Source of the DNA: Metarhizium brunneum
Taxonomy: Eukaryota; Ascomycota; Sordariomycetes; Hypocreales; Clavicipitaceae
NCBI RefSeq assembly: GCF_013426205.1
Contig: NC_089423.1
Location: 4,960,001 to 5,024,000, forward strand
Direction of reading: 5' to 3'
DNA: 64,000 bases
The position numbers were made by a program, and so were the translations under genes. Of the stretch, positions 31,081 through 46,241 are shown piece by piece. Positions within the stretch are counted from its first letter, which is position 1; each line of letters opens with the position of its first letter. Below the pieces are notes generated by a model. The model had not been told where the DNA came from and did no database searches. It saw only the letters and a list, made by a program, of their open reading frames with translations.

Positions 31081-33667
31081 TGCTGGCTATTCGAGGACTC
31101 GGGAGAGCTGTGCGGTGTGTATTGCGTCGATTATGGGCTACTGGAGGAGCTCTGGGGGTGGTTTCGGACAATTAGAGCGCCAGAGGCTATTTTATGGAAT
31201 GGATGGCGGGCAGAGATTTGAAGCCCTGGAGCTCCCCTCTTCTGTTTCTTTGTTGTGACATCTGGAGGGGGTGTGACGTCTGGACTTTGGAAGGAGCGTT
31301 GGAGGGGTTAAGCTTGGTCCATGTCCTTCCAATATTACGTAGCTCCAGACATGTCGTTGGTCGGTAGCGGCTGCGCCTAACCAAGACGAGGCTTAGAGGG
31401 TCCACAGCGGATATAAAGCTCCTCAAGTGCTGAATGGTTACCTGAGCTCGTCGAATCAGTCATCTCGACATCATCCTTACGATTACACCGAGTATGGTAG
31501 TTATTAGTTGCCAAGTATACGGAACGGCGCCAATATGCTAGCGCATGTGTTATCAACACCAATCTGAGACTATGCCAGGAGAAATAGCGCACGGCCTAAC
31601 GAATCCGTGTAATAGAGGTGCACAATAACCTCTACCTGCAGCAATATTAACAACCAAGACTTGGCCAAGGTTATCCCATCACATACCTAGGTATGTTCCA
31701 CTGCAGACGAACCGGGCAAGCTTATGGAATATTCAAACCGTTATCGTTGGTCTTTGAAGTAGTAGGACGATAACTACATGGCAGGAGCCCAAACTGTGAC
31801 TCGTTGGGAATTCGGTACTCCTTCCAGCCGGCCAGGTCTCAGAAATTTTCAAAGAGCAACAGTGTAACCAAGCCCTATTTCTCTGCATATGAAGCCTAAG
31901 GCAGTGGTTTTGAGTTGGCTCGGTCAATGTTCCGTAGAGCTGGTCCTGCCTTGCGCTCCGTAACATCCCGAGGGCATAACATCTAGGCAGTGATAGTCCG
32001 CTCCAACATCTGTACGGGGCCCGAAGCTCAACTCTTTACAACTCTGTGTATACCTAGAGCGTCTCTTTGTGTCACGTTGACTACCTCGAGTCATCATGCT
32101 TCTTCCAACGTGTCACACGCTCAGTACCATGGTTGTGTACTTGCTCCTCGACCAGAAGAAACTAGAGCCTTTGAGAAAAGCGCTTGGGGTGATTTGGGCG
32201 CGGCATGACAGCAAAAAAGGTCAACCATCCTGGGTCGAATTGGAGCAGGCGCCGTATCTGACTGTCTAATCCCCCAGATTTCCGGATGCTAACTTTAGTC
32301 ATGATAGAATGGCCATCGGTGGCATGAATCGCACGCCTCGCGTATTCCCACATGATGACATCGAGGTGTGTGGCCGGTTGCAACCAAAAGGGGTGAGTGT
32401 GTCCTCTTGATTGTATCTCGGCAAGTTTCTCAAAATAACAAATATCTAAGCGTTAAGGCAGACACCAGTCTCCATGTCCACTTACTGGATGCACAATGAA
32501 CCCGTCATATTCCCAATCCCAGAGTCGTTTGAACCCAGTCAGAGGATCAGCAATCCTCCAGAAGAGTTGAAAGCAATGCGAGCGTATTTTTTTCCATTTG
32601 CAAAAGGCAGCAGGGCTTGTCTTGGCCAAAAGTAAGTCATGACCTCCACCGCCTCCATCGGCACCAAGAAAGTTCGTCTGCGGGTATCGTAAACGCCTCG
32701 GTGATAGCTTGGGCTTCTTGTAATAATGCAGCCCAAATCCTGATATATCTGGATACAGCCTTGTATACATGCAACTATACCATACAGTTACGCACATCTT
32801 CCGGCCTGATATGCCAAGGCTCACATTATACGACACAACGCTGAGGGATGATGTTGCTATCCATGGTCTGCAATTCCCTATGCCGCCGATTGATTCAAAT
32901 GGAGTCAGAGCCAAACATATCATAAGAATCCTACATCCAAGTCTTTCAACCAATGACTCAAAGAGATTCTGGTTCTATATTTGCTCTTGTTATACGAGTT
33001 TCAAGTTTTCGGCTTAAAAAGACGTTGCTTCCCGGGCCACAACGTTCAATTTAAGAGTACACCATCATATTTGAGGAATCAAATGTCGTGATCCCCCTGG
33101 GATTAATGGCGGCTAGGACCCAGAGAATGTGAGGACAGTCTTGTCCCATGTGCGCAACTAAGAATTCACATTTCCAATCTAAAGTTCCTAGTAAAGCAAG
33201 GTTTCCCACATCCAACACTAGACGAGGGTATACTGCATAGAGTCATGGTATATTGCGTGAGAGCCAGCTGCGTTATGTACCAAAGCCATCCAAGTAGGTT
33301 GAACATGGCTGGCTACGTTGAGAGTAACATCTACAGCGGGCTCCTCGCCTGGTCAATTAGCCCGAGTAGTCTTGTAAACTTTGATTTTAATTTCGCTGTT
33401 ATATATCGTGTTTTCCGATTTTATTTTATTTTTTGGAGAAGAAAATCATCCTTGGGTTGTTAGATGGAGAAGCTCAACTTGCCATCGCGTTCAGTCTCAG
33501 CGCTTATGGCACCAAATCCCGCGCTGTGGGGCGCATGCAACCAGTAAAGTGCGTCTTATCGATAACGCGCCCAATGCTCTGCGACCCCAAATTTTTGATT
33601 GCCATTCAAGTAATGCCATCGAGTCGACAACATCGCGTCTACCTTGGTCAGCACACGAACCGCCATC
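31081..33667. other. Long intergenic region between tps1 and rrp6
   Basis: About 2.6 kb. The proximal 250 bp next to tps1 act as its probable promoter. The remaining 31.4-33.6 kb is AT-richer and stop-dense in all frames; I see no gene, tRNA or intact transposon. A decayed mobile element cannot be excluded by eye. Confidence 0.5.
31234..31307. promoter_or_regulatory. Cluster of STRE-like motifs and a CRE-like site upstream of tps1
   Basis: CCCCT at 31234-31238 and AGGGG at 31266-31270 and 31303-31307 lie 154-227 bp before the tps1 ATG, with TGACGTC at 31274-31280. AGGGG is the stress-response element bound by Msn2/4 in yeast, which controls TPS1 there. Function in this fungus is inferred; 5-bp motifs recur by chance. 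Confidence 0.4.
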
Positions 33668-36413
33668 ATGGAGGCGCCTCAGGACTTCAAGTCCCAACAA
33701 GAGGGCATTCAAAAGTCTCTCGTATCCACTGTCAAATCCGTCAATCGCCTAGCCGCTGAGGATCTAAGCTTCCTGCGAACCGTAAGCCCCGATGTTGCGG
33801 AACAACTCGACGACAGGTCGGCACGCATCCTGCATCTTTCCACACGTTTACTTCAATCTGCAGCCAAGGCGTGCGGTGTCAAGGCTCCGAGACTCGAAGA
33901 TGTAGAGGACATTGACATGAGTTGGCAGTCTATTGAGGACGTTGTGGATTCCGTTCTCGAAAAGGCTGATACTGCCGTGGACGAATACACTGGCTTGATT
34001 AAGCGAAAAGAACCTCCCAGCGCGGATACTGTAAGTTTGCCACTGTACATGCGCAGAAATGCATACACATAAGCCGCCTGAACTCGGCTGATATATCTTC
34101 TGCAGGGCCCCAAGGCAAAGAGGCCAAGGCCTACCGGCAAACTTGTCCGTAATGCAAACATCACCAAGCCCCAGGCCATGTTCGAGAGGAAGCCCGACAA
34201 CTTTCCTACCGGTCCTTGGAAACCAATTCTCGCCAACAAGCCTCACGCTACCGTTTCACTAGAACAGAGTCTCTTCACTGCTCCAGGCGAAGATGGCACA
34301 GCCCAGTACGTCTCCATTCGCTATTATCTAAACTGCCTTTGACTAACATGTCATAACAGGTATAAGCACCCTTACGAAACAGAAATCTCAACCATGAAAT
34401 ACCCAGAGTGGGTATTCCAAAAGCACGATCCCATACCCTCACAACCAATAGATTCAACGAAAGCTACGTGGGTAGACACCTATGAAGGAGTTCTCGAGAT
34501 GTTGGAGGAACTTAGGAAGGCCAAGGAGATTGCCGTCGACTTGGAACACCACGATTTCCGCACATACACGGGTCTTGTTTGCCTGATGCAAGTTAGCACT
34601 CGGGATCGGGACTGGATTGTAGATACGCTGCAGCCATGGCGTCACAAGCTTGAGGTCCTCAACGACGTTTTTGCCGACCCCAGTGTCGTGAAGGTGGGAT
34701 TTCTGAGTTTTGATTTCTAGCGACAAACTGAGAACACCCGGACTGACTCTTCTTCAGGTCTTTCATGGTGCGTACATGGACATGGTTTGGCTACAACGGG
34801 ACCTGGGTCTTTACGTAAATGGTCTTTTCGATACCTACTTTGCCTGTAATCTTCTCAACTATCCAGGCAGAAGTTTGGCATTTTTGCTCTCAAAATTTGT
34901 CGGTTTTGATGCCGACAAGCAGTACCAGCTGGCTGACTGGAGAATACGGTAGGATAAATATCATCAGCCCACAACATACATGAAAGCCATAGCACTGACG
35001 CTTTGCAGGCCCATCCCAGAAGACATGCTGTATTACGCTCGGTCAGACACGCACTATCTTCTTTACATCTATGATAATGTCCGCAATGAGCTTATCGAAG
35101 CCTCGGACAAAAGCGACCCGGAAAAGGACTACATCAACCAGGCTTTGGAAAGATCAAGAGAATTGGCGCTATCACGGCACGAAAACCCCGACTACAACGA
35201 GACAACAGGTGAGGGAGCTAGAGGATGGTACAATTACGTTTTCAAGCACTCCCACCTCGCCTTGAATGGAGAGCAGTTTTCCATCTTCAAAGCATTATGG
35301 AAGTGGAGGGACGAAACGGCGCGGCAGGAAGACGAAAGCCCCAACTTCGTACTGGGACCAACCAATGTCACTGAAATTGCACGCGTCAATCCTCCCGATG
35401 TCAAGGCTCTACACAGTCTGTTGCCTCTGACAGCGCGTCTGGCCAAAGCGCGCTTGAATGATATCTGGGCCCGTGTTCAAGAGGCCAAGACCCGAGGCGG
35501 ACCAAGCTTAATGCAATTCTTCACAACCCTAGCGCCACAGTCAGCAACTAAGAGCAAGTTACCAAAATTCCCTAGAGAGCGTGTGGAACTGCCCATTCTG
35601 GAAGGACCCAATGTCTCAATGGGGATAATGGCTCAGTCCAAGCTCTTCGGAAGCATGCCTATAAGTTCGCGATGGGAAGACTCAAAGGGATCGCCAACAC
35701 ACATGGAGGGCAATATACCTTTCCCTTGGCAGCGATTTGTCCAGGATTCTGCTACAGTTGATGGAGCACAGGAGGAAAATACTGCCCATCAAGTTGTGGA
35801 AGAAGCTCCCTCAACCATGGAAACACCCAAACTGAAAGCTCAGATGGAAGAGCTTGACGAAGAGTTCACTCTAAAGACAGGCAGAAAGCGGAAATCTGAG
35901 TCGGAGCCAGATCAAGACGACGAGACGTCATCCTCTGGCGAATCGGAATCAGAGTCCGAATCCGAATCCGAATCTGAATCTGAGCCAGAGCCAGAGCCAC
36001 CAGCAACCGAGAAGGACATGCCTATTGCAGATTCCGACGGCGTCATATCCATAGTAGACAATCCACCCAAAAAGACCAAGAAGCAACGCCAGCTAGAACG
36101 CCGCCAGAAGAAAAAACAAGAGGATCTCGAAATCGCCAAGAAACGAGAAGCCAAACTTGCGAGAAAAGCAAGAAAGCAAGAAAAAAGCCGACAAGGCAAA
36201 GAGGAACAAAAGAAGAAGTACAATGCTGTGCCATTTGATTACACCAAGGCCCCATCCGTTATGCAGGCCAATCGCGGACAAGCTCAGCAGGGCGGGAAGA
36301 AAGAACAGAAGAAGGTGTTTGATCCATATTCCAAGACTGGTGACAATGAGATTAAGGGCGCGAGAAAAATGCCGCCTATTAGGGGCGAAAGGAGTGCTAC
36401 GTTTAAGAAGTAG
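33668..36413 (+). CDS. rrp6: Exosome 3'-5' exoribonuclease Rrp6
   Basis: Exons 33668-34030, 34106-34305, 34360-34693, 34758-34948 and 35009-36413 sum to 831 codons (830 residues). Rrp6 is the nuclear exosome's distributive exonuclease, acting in rRNA, snoRNA and nuclear RNA turnover. The N-terminal PMC2NT domain (about 15-110) binds Rrp47. The DEDD-Y nuclease follows: [14 protein letters not shown] (about 245-258, first Asp/Glu pair), [17 protein letters not shown] (second Asp) and [23 protein letters not shown] (Tyr and last Asp), the last motif built across intron 4. The HRDC domain is [29 protein letters not shown]. The C-terminal tail is long and charged with Ser-Glu repeats and Lys-rich helices, as in other Rrp6 proteins. 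I use the internal ATG at 33668 because the frame upstream of it has no ATG. Confidence 0.95.
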
Positions 36414-39907
<3,494 letters not shown>

Positions 39908-42900
39908 TGTGATGGTTGTGAGGGGAGTGGTTGTTTGAGGGTGGGAGTTGACTGATGAGGTTGAAAGCAAAGGTGTATAAAGATTAAATGAGAGCAGAGC
40001 TGAGGAAGAAAAGGGAAGAGAGGAGGGCTGGAGCTTGGAAAGCGAGGAGAAAAGGGTTCCACCTGGGGGGATGGGGCCAAAGGGGGTTCGAGAGTCAGCC
40101 CGGGGCAACGGGGAGAATGAGGCAGCTTCGGAGGTGCTGGAATATGAGGCAGCGAGATTTTCACAGCAACGAATCTTGATGGAGAATGGAGGGTTCTCAC
40201 GGCCGTTGGTAGCCTCTCGGGGGAAGCCGGGTGGGTACACCAGAAGAAATGATGACGGGGGCTACGAGCTATGGATGAGCGAAACGAGAGAAACGGAGTT
40301 TCATGGCCTGAGGTACTCGTTGCTGTTTGCGCGCTTACATTGGTGGGCCATGAATCATGAACGGTTGGCTTATGCTTGGGAACGAAAAAAACCTCTTATC
40401 GAAACCGCAAATTCCAAATACAAGAACCATTACTTCCGCCAACGCCAATGCAACTCCTACGACTAACGTTACGTTAATTTTCGAACATGGCACATACCAA
40501 GGCACAGCCTAATATGTCGATTCGATAATACAGTCCCAGTTACGTTGGAAAGACGTGTCCTCGGAAAAAGGGAGTGGGTAAAATTTTGCAGTGGATATCA
40601 GGGCTGCGGTTGTCTGAGGCATGAAAAAAACAGAGCGCGATATTAAACTGATAAGCTTTGATCACAAGTCCCGGATCTGGATGGGACGAGGCAATGAGGC
40701 TACAGCTTGGACCCACAGCCGTGCAAGTTGCGACAGGGTGTGGCCCACTTGGCGGCTGCCGTTGACGGAATACCATGGGTGTACGGAGTAACAGCAAGGC
40801 TCGAAACTCGCAACAAGTCTTCCAGCGACTGCGCCTGACACGTGGGTGGATCGTGCATGCCCACATGTGTGGATTTCAACCACGGATAGAGAATGAGCTC
40901 GGTTATGTGAAAAACAGCTCGGCGGATATTATTCACATCTGACGATAAGGGGTGGACACGCCCGTCGTGTCTACGCCTGAAGCAACGAAAGCAAAGCGGA
41001 TGGGAGAATGAGGACGATAAACAATGGGACACACTCTCATGTCGAGGGAAACGCCCGGCGCACACGATTCATGGGGCCAATCTAAGGCAGGAAAAAGGAT
41101 ATATAAAGAGTGTCGTACACCCTCGGACACGTAGCTGCACATCACGAGCAAAAAACGATGTTGCCCAGGCCAAACCTGGATTTGCCGAACCAGCTCAGCC
41201 AGATACATATCACCCAGCGAGACGAGACAGGCTGAGAGATTTAGTACTCAGAGAGAAAAGGCACCCGAGAAGCGACTCGCCCAAGCCTCATCGATCTGAG
41301 GAAGTCGTCAACTACCGAGTACAATCCACCCGCAATCGAAAGATATTGTCAAAATTCGACTTGATTTGCTCTTCCTCCAGCGCCATATGCCGCAGGTTTT
41401 CGCATCACGGATATATCTTCGTCTCGAGAAGCCGACGACTGCATCCCCTACGGACGAGCACCTGGATGGCCACTAGTCGGGGAGTGATGATCTGGTTATT
41501 ATGCAGTGGACATAATGCTTATAGCGACCCACTGCAGCATTAGGGAGCCCTCGTACACCCGTACGGACTACGACAGGAAATTCGGAGGACATTTGTTCCT
41601 TTTCCCTCCTGGAGTTGAACCGTAGCGTCGGTGAGCAATGGGTGGCATTTGCTCATCTCGTCCAAACGGCCTTACCCTTGCCCTTGCCGGGTCCAATGCC
41701 GCGTCCGACCTAATGACACAGTCGATCTCAGCTGAGGTAATATTGGTGGCGGAACCTTGAAATAGCCCGCTGTGCTTGCTTTTGCTTGCCCTGCCGTCCA
41801 GCAGACTCTTCTATTATTGTACTACCCGCGGCGCGCCAAAACAAAACAAGGGGGTGCAAAAAAATTTCACTTCCAAGATTGGCAGTGACAACGGGCCCCT
41901 GACTTATTGGCAGTGCTTGCAGCGCGGCTGGCACCAGGCATTCGGGGACTAAGGGCCCTAGCCAGAGGTGCTAGAAGCCCTAGCTGCAGCCGGCCAGAGC
42001 CGCAAGCCGAGTATGCAAAATGACGCAGAGAAGGCTCAATTTGGCGCCTGTCCAGAGTACAGTAGACATACAGCTTCACAAGTGAAGTGTCTCCGTGATA
42101 CATGGACATGAACAAGTCATGGGGATCACCACGAAGGTCTCAGCGTGTGAGCTTGGCCAGAGACACCACGATGAACCCGATAACTGATGTTCGCTTTTTT
42201 AGATGCAATCTTGCAAGGCCGGGTCTCAGTGTCCCCTGCTCAGAGCTTGTGCGTGCCCCTGTAACACTGCATGATTGATGCAATCCGTGGCCTGTGAGAA
42301 CCAGACAGCCAGGGACTCGTTGAACTCACGGTTCACCAGACTGACTGTTCGAGCTGCAATGTTGCAGGGCAGCGGGCGCTGCGCCTCCTGGGATTATTGC
42401 GCAGATTGTCCCTGTCTCTCTGCAGTACTCCGTACTCCGTAGTACTTCCAGCAATAAATACTGTAGAGAACGGAGTAGAAGCCCCAAGTGTTTGGCTGGG
42501 CTTCCACCACGAACCCAGTTGGCAGGGGGCGTGTAAGTAAATCGCCGACGAGAATTTCTCGGGGGGTCGAATGTCGAGTCAATTTTTTTTTATTAGTCCT
42601 ACCAGACCCGTTGGCAAGTTAATAGTCAACGGGTACGTACATGCTACTCCGTAGTAGTACTACAATTCACTCAACAGTCCAGCACCGCATCTAACCCGAT
42701 ATGTCAAGCCGCAACGGGTCCCATGTGAGAATTTCAGAACGTGACTTGCTTGATTTTTCCCGCGCCAGGCACGAAAAGGCAAAGGCGTTCATGAATACCA
42801 ATTGGCAGCGAGTCGTTGCAACTGTACCAAGGCATCAAGGCTTGTGGGCGTCGATTTTGTGTGGCAGAACTGGCGCCGTGGCGGATGTGATGGTGTGCAC

Positions 42901-43305
42901 CAATATTCATTGTGTCTGCCATTTCGGCGAGGCTGTGAAAGCCGCAGGATAATTCCCAACGCCGGCCCTGACATGCACGCTTGTTTCCTGATGGGGACAG
43001 CTACTAGCTCCATCGTCACGATGGTCACACCTACAGAGATCCGTAGAACTGTCCGCCGCGACAGAACTGCAATTGGCAGCACCACAGCGCAAGTATTGAT
43101 CCGTCAGACCGACCTCGGCAAGCACGACCTGGCGAAACAACGCCCGACCGCGGTTCTGGTCGCGTACACAACATGTAGTCATTCAATTGGCATTATGCTT
43201 TCAAGCATCTACTACTATAGGGTATCTCTGAAAAATCACACCCCAAAACACCTTTCCCAATGCTGCACGTACCTGCAGGCGGTTGATCCCCAGAACAAAA
43301 CCAAG
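39908..43305. other. Long intergenic region upstream of atp9
   Basis: About 3.4 kb. The first 150-300 bp upstream of atp9 are pyrimidine-rich on the minus strand and fit its leader. TACGGAGTA or its complement occurs at 40782, 42426, 42433 and 42645. The long frames at 39758-40240 and 42802-43512 lack conserved content and are not called. No RNA gene was seen. Confidence 0.5.
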
Positions 43306-45551
43306 TTACGCTGTCTCAACTCCTGTCTTCTCACCGTCATTCCCGCTGCTGTCCACCTTCATTGCATACCCCTGCACGAACCCGTCCGGATCGCACGTCC
43401 GCTCGAGACTGATACGATGCGTTGCCACATACCGCCTCACGGCTTCCTTGTCTATTCGCACTCGGGGCACGACCTTGACAGCCAGAGACCTTTTCTCTTC
43501 CGCCGACCTTGACACCAGATCCTGTGGCTTATGAGCCGCGCCATCACCACCCTCTGGCGGCTCTCGAGATTCGTCCTCCTCTGCGGCGTCTGCCTTCTTC
43601 TCCGGCTTGCCGTATCCCATCCCCGCATCTTCAAGCACGCCCATGTCACGTAGAACACCCAAACAGTCCTCAACAGCTATCCACGTGCCACGACTGCAGT
43701 CATTGACGTCTACAATCAACTCCTGAGTCATCACTGGAGCGCCAGCTACTTGAGGTGGCTGCGGCTGCGACACCGTGTTTTCTAGGCTCAACAACCACCG
43801 GGCAATCTCGCCCGACCAAAATCTTTTGTACCCCTTTTTGCCCAGGTCAGAAATGGGCTTTTCTGGACCACCAAGTATACCTTCTCGTCTCGAAATTTCG
43901 TACGATGCTCCCATCAACAACGCCCCAAGTCCCTTGCGTTGCCAGGGCGGGAAGACTAAGATGCAGGCTAAATTATTGCTGTCCCATGACATCTTCTCCT
44001 TTGAAAAGAAGCCACATACTTGGGGTGGGCGAGTCTGTATGGGTTCGGTTTCGGGAGCGATTGGCCTAGCGGGCGGTGTATAGAGGAGCAGAAAGTAGTT
44101 GAAGCCGGTAACGTCGAAGAATACCGACTTGTTATCCAGGAACAACTTCGCAAACAAGGACAAATTCTGGCAAAAGAGCTACCAAGACAATATTGTTAGT
44201 CAAGGGGCTGATGGAGTCCAAGCAATGAGACGAAAGGTAAGGGGAAAAAAGGAAAGGAAAACAAGGAGCCATCCATGTATCGTAGGAAACTCACACCGTG
44301 TTTCTCGCCATCAACCTCCCAAATGCTCCATTCCCCCTCATCCTGAACTATCTCTTCCGTGTACCGTATACCGCTATCACCACGCCGTCGCTTGGGGACA
44401 GGACCCTTGCCTTCCAAGGCAACTAAAACTTTTCTTCGCCCGCGAGGATGCCTGTAGATCTTCTTGCCTGGAATAAAGGCCTTTCGTTCACAAACCCGTA
44501 CATGTTCACGCCACGCCACCAGCTCCTTTGCGTATTTGAAGCAGCTAGGACAGACGTATAGCCTCTCTAGCAGCGGCTGATTATCTTTATCCTTCCTGGA
44601 GGCCTTACCGCTCGCCTCGTTGCTCCCGTCCTTGCTACCACCGCCGTTTCTGGAATTGCCAGACGTGTCACCCAAGACTTCCTTTCCGTAGTAGCTGGGA
44701 TACCAAGTACGGAAACAAAGGTCCCCCAACACGACCTTATCGATGTTGCGGTCTGCTCGGGGTGGACCGCGGTCGTTCACGGGCAGGGTGGGCGGCTTAG
44801 GTGGCAGAACAGGCGTGACAACAGGTGGCGCTGGTCGTCTATCCAGGCGAGGAGGCAGCGCAGAAGGGCCGTGAGGTCTCAACAACGACGACTGCACCCG
44901 TCCCGGTACAGCTAGCTGAGGCACATGATATGATATCTCCGGTGCGACTAAATCTGAAGGGCGGGCATTATCTTTAATGGAGATGCCCGACATGCTCCGT
45001 CCTGCAGGAGGATTCGATCTAAGAGAGGGTAGCGGAGGCCGGGGAATAGATGGAGGGGAGATGGGAGTGACGACGGGAACAGGCACTGGTGTTTTAACGG
45101 GCGGAGAATAAGTAGGCGGGATTGGAGGCGGCGGGATGGTAGACTGCGGTCGTTCACGGCTCCGATTTGGCTGCTGATGACCTGAACCTAGAGGCGTGGG
45201 TATTGGGACGGGTGTCTGCAAATTCGCGATCGGGTTTGAGACCGTGGTCGCGGTCGCGGTCGAGGCAGTTGTGGCCGGGCCTGTTGGTTGGAGCTGTGGC
45301 CTTCCAGACACAGCAGATCCAGGCCCATTTGCTCCAGTCGTAGTTGCAGTTGCAGTTGCCGTCACAGTCGTGGTCGCCATCGCCGTTGGGTCCGCCACAG
45401 CAGGAGCCTGAGCCACCTTGGCCACGGCCGCGGAGGTCGGAGGCAGCGGGGGTAGGACTGGCGTTTGACGTGTTGTGCGACGCAACGACGACGACTGTTC
45501 AGCCAATGCTGGTTGGGCGGGCTCTTCCAGTCGTCTGCGTTTCTGGGGCAT
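43306..45551 (-). CDS. MYST-family histone acetyltransferase, Sas2-like
   Basis: Exons 45551-44295 and 44178-43306 around a 116-bp intron (GTGAGT...GGTAG) give 710 codons (709 residues). MYST enzymes acetylate histone lysines; Sas2 acts on H4K16 in yeast. Residues 1-255 are low-complexity, rich in Pro, Thr and Ala, with a basic start (PQKRRRLEE). The catalytic region follows: LCFRTWYPSYYG, a C2HC zinc finger (YVCPSCFKYAKELVAWREHVRVC, about 330-353), [29 protein letters not shown] across the intron with the autoacetylated Lys position, the acetyl-CoA loop PPWQRKGLGALLMGASYEIS, and the catalytic Glu in GGPEKPISDLGKKGYKRFW. An acidic insert sits before the final LERTCDPDGFV block. Assignment to Sas2 rather than Esa1 or Sas3 rests on the GGPEKPISDLG style and is moderate. 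Confidence 0.9.
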
Positions 45552-46241
45552 CGCTCGAGGTCGTGGTGAGGAGGGAGCAGCGCAGCGTGTCGCGTGATGC
45601 GTGTCCCTGCGATTGAAGGGGCGGGTGGCCGGAATGCGACAACTGAAATACGGGCAGCATGCGGTTTCGATTGCGATTGCGGTTTCGACAGCGCACGAGA
45701 AGCGGACATGGACGCTGGAGGGGCTCTAGGCCCAGGGGTGGAGATGGTCCGTCGAGCTGGCGGCACGGCATAAACTCGTATTGTGCTGGGCCACGATGAG
45801 TGTTCGAGTCAAGTTGCAAAGGATGGGAAAAGCTAAGCGGCCCAGATGGCGCAGCGTAAACACGGCGGCCGGCGGCGGCGACGATGGTGTTTATGGACAA
45901 AAAGGCTAACGAGCCGTGGCTGCGAGGGGCACGGCATTAGAGGAGAGAGAGCTCTTGCTAGTTTAGTCTTTCCAGCTCCTGCTCATGCTCCTGCTCATGC
46001 TCACCATCCGCCATCATGTGGCAGGCGTCGCGCGTTGCATCTGATTATTCGCAGTTCGCTCCTTCCCTTCTGCATCACACCGGCGTTTGTTACGGTTGTC
46101 ACGTGTGCCACGTATTTATTGTTCCAGTACCACCATCGTCCAAGGTTGACACACCCTCCACATGCCTTCGCTCACCAGTGGGTGTTTACATACATACTGA
46201 ACTGCAGCGGTTATGATACGCATATGCATCGTGGCATCGTG
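45552..46241. promoter_or_regulatory. Upstream region of the MYST gene
   Basis: About 690 bp between the stop of the Zn2Cys6 gene and the MYST start, both on the minus strand. It should hold the MYST promoter and the regulator's 3' end. Short direct repeats (CTCATGCTCCTG) occur near 45970. No gene was recognised. Confidence 0.45.

Noticed and set aside
42802..43512. 236-residue plus frame downstream of the MYST gene
   Set aside because: It overlaps the MYST 3' exon on the opposite strand, lacks an ATG-led conserved start and has no recognisable family.
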